Source: VRUE01 sp963770315 (GTDB lineage Bacteria > Actinomycetota > Thermoleophilia > Solirubrobacterales > 70-9). Taken from it: a DNA stretch of 64,000 nucleotides. How positions within the stretch are numbered: the first letter of the stretch is position 1; every line of letters begins with the position of its first letter. The position numbers and the translations under genes were made by a program. The notes under the pieces were generated by a model, which saw only the letters and a program-made list of their open reading frames with translations, was not told the origin of the DNA and did no database searches. The stretch covers positions 310,001 to 374,000 of the forward strand of contig CAVYPC010000002.1 of NCBI GenBank assembly GCA_963770315.1. Reading direction: 5' to 3'. Shown here piece by piece: positions 15,096-22,430 of the stretch.

Positions 15096-18000
15096 TTGTC
15101 GGATATCCAGTCCCGTGAGCTTCACGGCGAGAACGGCCCCGTCCGCTACTCGCCAGAGCGTGCCTACCGGCCCCTCGTCTCGCCCCCCAGCGTTGAGGAC
15201 AAGGACGCCTGCGCGATCTATGCCTCCGTGCGCAAGGACGCGACGCCGAGCCACGAACCGATCGAACGGGCGATTCCCGCCCTGCAGAAGATGCTCCACC
15301 GTGCCGGCAACGTCGACGGCGAGGGGGACGGCTGCGGCCTGCTGGTCGACATCCCGCGCAAGATCTGGGCCGAGGAGGTCCGCACCGGCGGCCACGACCC
15401 CTCGCTGACCCTCGACGACGCCTTCGCCGTCGCCCACGTCTTCATCGAGCGCTCGCAGGATCTCGAGCAGGTCCAGCACGATGCCCGGGAGCTGCTGGGC
15501 AATGGGGGCTTCCGCATCCTCGCCGAGCGGATCGGCGTGGTCGACTCGCCGGCGCTGGGCCCGACCGCGCGCGAGGAGGAGCCGCACTTCTGGCAGGTCG
15601 GCGGCCTCGTCGCCGACGCCTCGGGACGCGACCGCGTCCTCTTCGACCTGCTGATCGAGCTGGAGCAGCGGCTCGACGTCCACATCCCCTCGCTCTCGGC
15701 GACCACCTGTGTCTACAAGGTGATGGGTGCGCCGAAGATCCTCGGCGAGTACTACCCGGACCTTCGCGACGAGCGCTTCGAGACGATCGGCTGCTTCGGC
15801 CACAACCGCTACTCGACCAACACCTGGCCCTCCTTCAAGCGGGTCCAGCCGTTCTCGGTGCTCGGCCACAACGGCGAGATCAACACGATCGAGCAGCTGC
15901 GCCAAGAGGCGCGCATGCTCGGCGTCCCGATCCGCTCCGGATCCTCGGACTCCCAGGACCTCAACCGCACGATCGACACGCTGGTCAGCCGCGACGGCCT
16001 CAGCCTCGCCGAGGCGATGGAGATGGTCGTACCGCCGATAGTCGAAGAGATCCGCTCGCTGCCGGAGGACCTGCACCGCTTCTACATGTACCTGCACCAG
16101 GCGATGGGGCCGTTCGCGCAGGGGCCGGTGGCGCTGATAGCGCGCCACAGCGACGAGTGCGTCTTCTCCGCCGACGCGCTCGGGCTGCGCCCGCTCTGGC
16201 AGGTGGAGACCACCGAGGACTTCGTCTTCAGCTCCGAGCCCGGCGTCGTCGCTGTCGCCGAGATGGTCTCCGAGCCGAAGCCGCTCGCCCCCGGCGAGAA
16301 GGCGCTGGTCTCGATAGACCGCGGCGGCAGGCGCTCGACCCTGCACCCGCACGACGAGATGCTGCGGCTCGTCCGCGACCGCTGGCTGGCCCGCAACGGG
16401 GTCGACGAGGCGGGCCCCTACGACCGCGCGCTGGAGACCGGCGGCCCGCTCGAGGGCGGTGACGTGCCCGGCTACTCCGATGCCGGGCCCGAAGAGCCGG
16501 TCAAGGTCGCCGACCGTATCCTCGCCGGCTTCGGCTGGCAGCGCGACGACGTCAAACTCGTCCAGCAGATGGCCTCCAACGGGGCCGAGCCGGTCGGCTC
16601 GCTCGGCTACGACGGCCCGCTCGCCGCCCTCTCGCCGGAGCGCCAGAACCTGGCCGACTACTTCAAGGAGACGGTCGCGGTGGTCACCAACCCGGCGATC
16701 GACCGCGAGCGTGAGATGGAGCACTTCTCGACCCGCTCCGTCTTCGGGCGCCGTCCCTCGATCGACGCCGCCGGCGAGGACTCGGGCACGGTCGAGACCT
16801 CCTTCCCGGTGATCCTCGGCGGCCATCACGGCATGGCGCCGCTCTCCGACAAGACCTACCGCCAGATCGCCCGCGAGCACCACACCTACCTGCTCGAGGA
16901 TCTCTGGGAGGAGTTCCGCGGCCGCGCCGCCGCGGTCGACATCTCCCTGCTCGAGTCGGAGACGACCCGGGGGGCGATCGAGCGGATCAAGCAGGAGGCG
17001 GTGAAGAAGGTCCGCGACGGCGCCGAGCTGCTGGTGCTGACCGACCGCACCGTCTATGACGCCGAGCGGCGCTACCTCGATCCCCACCTCGCTACCTCGG
17101 CGGTCGACCAGGCGCTGAAGCAGTTCCGGGTCGAGCCGGGGGAGGAGAACCTGAGGCGACGCTGCGGCATCGTCCTGCGTTCCGCCGCGGTGCGCAACGT
17201 CCACGACACGATGCTGGCCCTCGGGCTCGGCGCCAACGGCGTCTGCCCCTACACGATGATCGAGGTGATCTGCGTCGAGGATTACCGCACCGACATCGGC
17301 AACCTCTGCGCGGCGCTCGCCAAGGGGATCGAGAAAGTGATCTCGACGATCGGGATCCACGAGGTGCGCGGCTATGCGCGCCAGTTCTCCTCGATCGGCG
17401 TACGGCCCGAGCTGGCCGAGATATTCCAGACCGAGGCCTTTGCCGCCTCCGAGAAGGGCGGCGTCGGCTTCGCCGGCCTCGACGAGAGCAGCAACGCGCG
17501 GGCGCGGATCCTCGCCGGCGACGAAGACGCCAAACCGGCGAAGACCTTCCGCTTCTACCCCAAGGTCTACAAGGCGGCGATCGCCACCGCCAACGGCTCC
17601 GGCTCCTACGCCGAATACTCCGAGAAGGTGCGTGACCTGGAGGCCCAGAGCCCGATCTCGATGCGTCACATCATGGGCCTCAAGGGCGATCGCGACCCGG
17701 TCGACCCGGCGACCGTCGACGCCGGCATCGGCCATCACGACTACCCGGTGGTGATCTCCTCGATGAGCTTCGGCTCGCAGTCCGAGCCGGCCTTCCGCGC
17801 CTACGCCGAGGCGGCGAAGTCGATCAACATCCTCTGCGTCAACGGCGAGGGTGGCGAGATCCGCGACATGTACGGCCACTACCGCAAGTGGCGTGGCCAG
17901 CAGGTCGCCTCGGGCCGCTTCGGCGTCTCGGCGGAGATGATCAACTCCTCCTACCTCGCCGAGATCAAGATCGGTCAGGGCGCCAAGCCCGGCGAGGGCG

Positions 18001-19769
18001 GCCACCTGCCCGGCAAGAAGGTCTCCGAGAAGGTCGCCGCCGCGCGTAACGCGGCCCCCGGCACCGACCTGATCTCACCGTCGAACAACCACGATCTCTA
18101 CTCGATCGAGGACCTCGCCGAGCTGATCGACGAGCTGAAGACCGTCAACCCCGACGTGCGCGTATCGGTCAAGGTGCCGGTGGTGCCGAACATCGGCACG
18201 ATCGGCCTCGGCATCGCCAAGGCGGGGGCCGACATCATCACCCTCTCCGGCTTTGAGGGCGGCACCGGCGCCGCCCGCCAGCACGCGCTGCGCCACGTCG
18301 GCCTGCCTTCGGACATCGGCACCCGGGCCGTGCACCGGGCGCTGATGGAGGCCGGGCTGCGCAACCGGGTCGAGATCTGGGCCGACGGCGGCTACCGCAC
18401 CGGCCACGACATCGTCAAGCTGCACTGCCTCGGCGCCAACCGGGTCGGCTTCGGCACCCTGGCGATGGTCAGCCTCGGCTGCACGATCTGCCGCGGCTGC
18501 CAGCTCGACACCTGTCACGTCGGCATCGCCACCCAGATCGAGACGGTCGAGCAGGCCCAGGACCACGGCCTGAAGAAGTTCACCCCGCAGGAGGTCGACG
18601 TCGCGGCGGAGAGCTGCGCCCGCTTCTTCCAGGCAATGGGCGAGGAGGTCAAGGAGGTCGTCGCCTCGCTCGGCTACGACCGCGCCCAGGACCTGGTCGG
18701 CCGCTACGACCTGCTCGAGCAGGTCTCCCACGCCGATCAGATCGACCTGGCGCCGCTGATCACGCCGCTGGAGGAGTTCCTCGACCTCGAGCCGCTCGAC
18801 CTGCCGGTCGCCGCGGAGATGGCCGAGGAGCGCGCCGAGGCGGGCCTGGTCGTCGCCCGGCCGATCCGGATGGAGGCGAAGCAGGCCTCGGCCCAGATCG
18901 GCTCCCTCGCCGGCGACATCTGCTCCGGACGCACCGTCACCAACCACTTCCCGCGTGCGACCGACGCCAACGACCGCGTGCTCGGCACCGAGCTGGCCGG
19001 CGCGATCGCCCGCTCGCGCATCTTCGACGGCGGCCCCGAGTCCAACGACGACGTGCTCGCCGACCTCGAGTTCAACGGCGGCTCGGTCGCCGGTCAGGGC
19101 CTCGGCGCCTTCAACGCCTACGGCGTCTCGATCCGGGTCGAGGGAGGCGCCCAGGACGGCGTCGGCAAGGCGATGCTGGGCGGCACCCTCGCGGTGCTCA
19201 AGGGCAAGGGGGCGAAGGGGCAGCGGCTCAACGGCTCGGTCGGCAAGTCGTTCGCCTATGGCGCCCAGCGCGGCCGTCTCTTCGTCCAGGGCTCGGCCGA
19301 TTCGCGCTTCTGCATCCGCCTCTCGGGTGCCGACGTGGTGCTGGCCGGCGAGCCGGCGGAGGCGATCGACGACAGCCGCGGCTGCCTGGTCGATCGCGCC
19401 AACGCCAAGGGCTTTGCCTTCGAGTACATGACCTCGGGCCGTGCGGTCGTCCTCGGCGACCTCGGTCCCTGGGCCTGCGCCGGGATGACCGGCGGCCGCG
19501 TCTACGTCCGCCACAACGCCTTCGGCATCGACCGCGATGCGATCGAGGCGCGACTTGGAGAGGGCGCCAAAGTGGAGCTGAAGGAGATCGACACAGAGGG
19601 CCAGCTGGACATCGACGATCTGCTCTCCCACTACGCCGACGAACTGCGTGCGACCGGTCAGGACGAAGAGGCCGAGCGGATGGCTGCGCTGGCTTCGGAT
19701 GCAGCTGACAACTTCCTCATGGTCGTCCCGCACAGGGTCCAGGCGGATCCCTCCATCTCCACCGAGTAG
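15096..19769 (+). CDS. gltB: Glutamate synthase large subunit
   Basis: 1557 aa. TTG start with GGGAGG five bases upstream. N-terminal class-II glutaminase domain: the nucleophile is probably Cys31 in DKDACAIY after a short propeptide, followed by HRAGNVDGEGDGCGLLVDIP and GHNRYSTNTWPS. The central and FMN domains include HDYPVVISSMSFGSQS, GEGGEIRDMYG, KPGEGGHLPGKKV and SPSNNHDLYSIEDLAELI. The Fe-S cluster Cys set is in CTICRGCQLDTCHVGIATQ (~1129-1145). The C-terminal beta-helix domain follows. It transfers glutamine amide N to 2-oxoglutarate. No small subunit gltD is in the window. The N-terminus is the ACAIY variant rather than CGVGF. Confidence 0.94.
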   Translation: MSDIQSRELHGENGPVRYSPERAYRPLVSPPSVEDKDACAIYASVRKDATPSHEPIERAIPALQKMLHRAGNVDGEGDGCGLLVDIPRKIWAEEVRTGGHDPSLTLDDAFAVAHVFIERSQDLEQVQHDARELLGNGGFRILAERIGVVDSPALGPTAREEEPHFWQVGGLVADASGRDRVLFDLLIELEQRLDVHIPSLSATTCVYKVMGAPKILGEYYPDLRDERFETIGCFGHNRYSTNTWPSFKRVQPFSVLGHNGEINTIEQLRQEARMLGVPIRSGSSDSQDLNRTIDTLVSRDGLSLAEAMEMVVPPIVEEIRSLPEDLHRFYMYLHQAMGPFAQGPVALIARHSDECVFSADALGLRPLWQVETTEDFVFSSEPGVVAVAEMVSEPKPLAPGEKALVSIDRGGRRSTLHPHDEMLRLVRDRWLARNGVDEAGPYDRALETGGPLEGGDVPGYSDAGPEEPVKVADRILAGFGWQRDDVKLVQQMASNGAEPVGSLGYDGPLAALSPERQNLADYFKETVAVVTNPAIDREREMEHFSTRSVFGRRPSIDAAGEDSGTVETSFPVILGGHHGMAPLSDKTYRQIAREHHTYLLEDLWEEFRGRAAAVDISLLESETTRGAIERIKQEAVKKVRDGAELLVLTDRTVYDAERRYLDPHLATSAVDQALKQFRVEPGEENLRRRCGIVLRSAAVRNVHDTMLALGLGANGVCPYTMIEVICVEDYRTDIGNLCAALAKGIEKVISTIGIHEVRGYARQFSSIGVRPELAEIFQTEAFAASEKGGVGFAGLDESSNARARILAGDEDAKPAKTFRFYPKVYKAAIATANGSGSYAEYSEKVRDLEAQSPISMRHIMGLKGDRDPVDPATVDAGIGHHDYPVVISSMSFGSQSEPAFRAYAEAAKSINILCVNGEGGEIRDMYGHYRKWRGQQVASGRFGVSAEMINSSYLAEIKIGQGAKPGEGGHLPGKKVSEKVAAARNAAPGTDLISPSNNHDLYSIEDLAELIDELKTVNPDVRVSVKVPVVPNIGTIGLGIAKAGADIITLSGFEGGTGAARQHALRHVGLPSDIGTRAVHRALMEAGLRNRVEIWADGGYRTGHDIVKLHCLGANRVGFGTLAMVSLGCTICRGCQLDTCHVGIATQIETVEQAQDHGLKKFTPQEVDVAAESCARFFQAMGEEVKEVVASLGYDRAQDLVGRYDLLEQVSHADQIDLAPLITPLEEFLDLEPLDLPVAAEMAEERAEAGLVVARPIRMEAKQASAQIGSLAGDICSGRTVTNHFPRATDANDRVLGTELAGAIARSRIFDGGPESNDDVLADLEFNGGSVAGQGLGAFNAYGVSIRVEGGAQDGVGKAMLGGTLAVLKGKGAKGQRLNGSVGKSFAYGAQRGRLFVQGSADSRFCIRLSGADVVLAGEPAEAIDDSRGCLVDRANAKGFAFEYMTSGRAVVLGDLGPWACAGMTGGRVYVRHNAFGIDRDAIEARLGEGAKVELKEIDTEGQLDIDDLLSHYADELRATGQDEEAERMAALASDAADNFLMVVPHRVQADPSISTE

Positions 19770-19775
19770 CGCGCA

Positions 19776-19880
19776 GCAGAGGCAGGGGTGCACCTCCCGC
19801 GGAACCCGCGCTCGGCCCGGGCGAAGGGACCGAGGTTTTGCGGCTCACAAGTTCCGCCGAAGGTGCACCCCTGCCTCTGC
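19776..19880 (+). repeat. Hairpin repeat family, copy B (follows gltB)
   Basis: Perfect 20-bp arms (19776-19795/19861-19880, core GCAGGGGTGCACC) starting 6 nt after the gltB stop. Internal boxes GGAACCCGCGCTCGGCC and GCGGCTCACAAGTTCC are shared with copy C and in shorter form with copy A. The GGAAC/GTTCC ends of the boxes can extend pairing inside the loop. Confidence 0.82.
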
Positions 19881-19903
19881 CCCGGGTCAAGTCGGCGGGT
19901 CTG

Positions 19904-20012
19904 GCGAGGAGGGACGGGTCCCCCTCGGATGGAACTTGTGAGCCGCATAGCTTGATCCGGCCGTGAAGGCCGAGCGCGGGTTCCAGCGGAGGGGGACCCG
20001 TCCCCTCCTCGC
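19904..20012 (-). repeat. Hairpin repeat family, copy C (follows the coiled-coil gene)
   Basis: 23/24-nt arms (19904-19926/19989-20012) differ by one G in a run; core GGACGGGTCCCCCTC. Read on the minus strand it has the same box order as copies A and B and starts 3 nt after the TGA of the coiled-coil gene at 20016. With copy B it forms a convergent pair 23 nt apart. Confidence 0.82.
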
Positions 20013-20015
20013 GGA

Positions 20016-20378
20016 TCAGCGAGTTCGAGTCAGGAGGTCGGCTATCGCTCGGACCTCACGCAGCAGGCCGTCGAGCATCTGCTCGGTGTTCGTGTGGATG
20101 CGCCACTCGGCCAGCTTGCGGTCCTGCTCCACCTGGTCGATGCGGCACTCCAGCTTGGCCAGGCGCTTGTCGGTGCGCTTCTCGCTCTTGCGGAGCCGCT
20201 GCTTGACGTAGAGCCGCGTGTCCTCGCGCAGGGCGTCCAGCTCGCGCTGTAGCTCGACGTCCCCGTTCCCTTGCTCGGCGAGCATCTCCTCCACGCCGCT
20301 GCGGACGCGCTCTATCTCTTCGTGCAGGCGCTGTCGCGCCTGGTCGGCCGCGACGGATGGATCGAGCGGGGAGTCCAT
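20016..20378 (-). CDS. Coiled-coil hypothetical protein
   Basis: About 120 aa from the ATG at 20378; GTG codons at 20384 and 20387 are alternatives, and none has a clear Shine-Dalgarno. Almost entirely charged helix (LRKSEKRTDKRLAKLECRIDQVEQDRKLAEW), a probable dimeric coiled coil with a single Cys. No membrane segment. The gene lies between hairpin copy C and a MITE-like palindrome. No family recognised. Confidence 0.6.
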   Translation of the reverse strand: MDSPLDPSVAADQARQRLHEEIERVRSGVEEMLAEQGNGDVELQRELDALREDTRLYVKQRLRKSEKRTDKRLAKLECRIDQVEQDRKLAEWRIHTNTEQMLDGLLREVRAIADLLTRTR

Positions 20379-20420
20379 GGGCACCACTCTACGGGCGCCG
20401 CAGGCCGGAATTTGCGCTTA

Positions 20421-20583
20421 GAGCCTGTCTCAAAACCCGCGTGTGCGGCTGGCGAGCGCCGGACCAAGCGGGGCAAGGACGCAAGGAGGCCAAATAGTGG
20501 TGACTATTTGGCCGACTGAGGACGCCGCACCGCGCAGTGTGTCCGGTGCCGCCAGACGTGCGCGGGGGTTTTGAGACAGGCTC
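20421..20583. mobile_element. MITE-like palindromic element
   Basis: About 163 bp with perfect 18-bp terminal inverted repeats GAGCCTGTCTCAAAACCC (20421-20438, 20566-20583), flanked by TTA/TTAA. The centre has a perfect 11-bp hairpin GGCCAAATAGT-GGTG-ACTATTTGGCC (20488-20513), and the intervening arms are imperfectly complementary, so the whole element can fold on itself. No coding frame. It lies between two minus-strand genes, in the promoter region of the coiled-coil gene. Confidence 0.65.
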
Positions 20584-20593
20584 TTAAAGCTCT

Positions 20594-21166
20594 TCAGCCT
20601 TCGAGCACGAAGAGGCGGTAGCTGCCGATCGCCAGCTCGTCCTCGTTCGCGAGCTTGCCCCACTCGACCAGGTCGCCGTTGACGAAGACGCCGTTGAGGC
20701 TGCGGTCGTCGAGCACCCGCAGCGCCTCGCCCGGTTCGGAGACGACGAGCGCGTGGCGGCGCGACACGCTGGGGTGATCGAGGCGGATATCGGCGGTGAT
20801 GCTGCGCCCGATCCTGGTCCAGCCGGTATCGATCTCGAAATCGAGCACCTTGCCATCGCTGTCGCGACAGACCAGGTGGCGGCTGCCGGGGGACAGCCCC
20901 GCCCGCAGCTCCTTCAGCCAGCTCGACGGAGCGACCTCGGCCTGCGCCTCGAACTCGGCTGTGGCCTCGCCGTGCTCCTGCATCGATTCGAAGATCGAGT
21001 CGAGCTGGAAGCTGGAGGCACCGCAACGGGGGCAGGGGGGAAGCTCGTCGTCCTCGCGCAGGGAGAGCTGTGAGCCGCACTCGACGCAGAAGTAGGTTCC
21101 GGGGCCGGGGAATTTCCCGGTGGCATAGCTATCGGAAGCTGGAGTGGGGGTGAGACTGGCAGAGAT
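20594..21166 (-). CDS. Zinc-ribbon plus FHA-domain protein, possible AUC start
   Basis: The C-terminal FHA domain (RIGRSITADIRLDHPSVSRRH, LDDRSLNGVFVNG) binds phosphothreonine peptides. Upstream in the same frame is a zinc ribbon: YFCVECGSQ...LPPCPRCGASS. No ATG, GTG or TTG precedes the ribbon before an in-frame TAG; the only well-placed initiator is ATC at 21166, six bases after GGAAGGAG, giving 190 aa. The conventional ATG at 20983 would yield 129 aa, lose the ribbon, and have no ribosome site. Likely a soluble signalling adaptor in Ser/Thr kinase pathways. Confidence 0.75.
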   Translation of the reverse strand: MSASLTPTPASDSYATGKFPGPGTYFCVECGSQLSLREDDELPPCPRCGASSFQLDSIFESMQEHGEATAEFEAQAEVAPSSWLKELRAGLSPGSRHLVCRDSDGKVLDFEIDTGWTRIGRSITADIRLDHPSVSRRHALVVSEPGEALRVLDDRSLNGVFVNGDLVEWGKLANEDELAIGSYRLFVLEG

Positions 21167-21311
21167 GGCGTACTCCTTCCAGGCGCGTTCCGTTGATCGA
21201 TCCTAGCGCCCTGTACAAGTGGGGGCAATCCGGGTTTTGCCGCAGCAATACCCCCCGCGGCGCTCTGTCAAACGCTGAGGCCGCCCCGCAAGGCTAGAAT
21301 CGCGCCCTCGC

Positions 21312-21827
21312 ATGGGTCCGTTCGGCGCAGAGATCGAGGTCGACGCTCCGCGGGAGCGTGTCTTCGCCACGATCGCCGACCTGGCGCGGCGCCCCTCCTT
21401 CACCGACCATTTCCTCACCGGCTTTCACCTGACTCGGATCGAGTCGAGCGGAATCGGGGCTGGGGCGCGGTTCCGCGTCGCCTCACCGCTGCGATCGGTC
21501 TGGATGGACACCGCGATCGCCGAGCTCGAGCAGCCGCACAGGATCGTCGAGCGTGGTCGCGGAGGTCGTGGCAACAGGATCCCCTCGACCACGGTCTGGG
21601 AGCTGAGCGAGGGCGCGGCACTGACCGGAGTTCGGGTCTCACACTGGACCGAGCCGTCGAACCCGATCGACCGCCGGCTGGAGGCTTTGGCCGGCAATGC
21701 GTTCTGGGAGGAGCGTGGCTGGCGCGAGGCGCTGAGGCGGCTCCGCGACCAGCTGGAGAGCGACGAAGCCGCTCCGGCTCCGGTCGCGGTGGCAGGTGGC
21801 AACCCGCATGCGACCGGCATCCCGTAG
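21312..21827 (+). CDS. SRPBCC-family (START-like) protein
   Basis: 171 aa. Starts MGPFGAEIEVDAPRERVFATIADLARRPSF, the standard polyketide-cyclase/START entry strand and helix, and ends with a long helix NAFWEERGWREALRRLRDQL. Such proteins bind hydrophobic ligands in a helix-grip cavity; the ligand is unknown. TAGAAT (21295-21300) lies 11 nt before the ATG with no Shine-Dalgarno, so the mRNA may be leaderless. The C-terminal ~20 residues are Pro/Ala-rich and probably disordered. Confidence 0.82.
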   Translation: MGPFGAEIEVDAPRERVFATIADLARRPSFTDHFLTGFHLTRIESSGIGAGARFRVASPLRSVWMDTAIAELEQPHRIVERGRGGRGNRIPSTTVWELSEGAALTGVRVSHWTEPSNPIDRRLEALAGNAFWEERGWREALRRLRDQLESDEAAPAPVAVAGGNPHATGIP

Positions 21828-21853
21828 GGCGCCTTTATAGACTCTCGCCGCCG

Positions 21854-22402
21854 ATGGCATCCTTCCCCCGAATCACGCTGTCGCTGTTCGCGGCGCTCCT
21901 GCTCGCAACGACCGCCTTCGCCCTTTCGGCCTGCGGCTACTCGAGCGACTCCAAGGATGTCGCCGAGGGCGAGCCGGTGAAGCTGGGCGAGCTTCAGTAC
22001 AACGTCATCTTCTCCCGCTTCCTCAACCCCAAGGACAACGAGGACTCCGCTTATCTGATCGGCCAGCCGCAGACTCCGCCTGGGCACAGCTACTTCGGCG
22101 TCTTCCTCGAAGTCCAGAACGAGAGCGAAGAGCCGCAGACGCTGGCAAACTCGTTCACGATCACCGACGCCGGCCATCAGACCTTCGACGCGATCCCCAG
22201 CGAAAGCCTCTACGCGCTGCCCTTCGGCGGCGAAGTCGAATCGCAGGAACAGATCCCGGTTCTCGACTCGACCGCGCAGCAGGGATCGATCGAGGGCTCG
22301 CTGGTCCTCTTCGAACTGCCCGCCTCGGCCTCGGAGAACCGGCCGCTGACCCTCTCGATCCCGGGTCCCGAAGGCCCGGCAGCGATCACGCTCGACCTCT
22401 AA
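21854..22402 (+). CDS. Lipoprotein, DUF4352-like
   Basis: 182 aa. Signal peptide with lipobox ALSAC (Cys ~27), so the mature protein is probably lipid-anchored outside the membrane. The mature domain (GHSYFGVFLEVQNESEEPQTL...FTITDAGHQTFDAI) has the Ig-like 'telokinin/DUF4352' pattern of a conserved extracellular beta-sandwich. TATAGA (21836-21841) precedes the ATG closely. Sits next to the convergent penicillin-binding protein gene; a cell-envelope role is likely but unproven. Confidence 0.75.
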   Translation: MASFPRITLSLFAALLLATTAFALSACGYSSDSKDVAEGEPVKLGELQYNVIFSRFLNPKDNEDSAYLIGQPQTPPGHSYFGVFLEVQNESEEPQTLANSFTITDAGHQTFDAIPSESLYALPFGGEVESQEQIPVLDSTAQQGSIEGSLVLFELPASASENRPLTLSIPGPEGPAAITLDL

Positions 22403-22430
22403 GCGCTGCCACGGGCCCGAGGCCGATGTT

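Noticed and set aside
15045..18005. 986-codon open frame antisense to gltB
   Set aside because: It mirrors the GC-rich codon structure of gltB, lacks any recognisable domain, and gltB itself has full domain and Fe-S evidence.
5821..20012. CRISPR array as explanation of the hairpin repeats
   Set aside because: The units are dispersed, not regularly spaced, lack spacers, and no cas genes are present.
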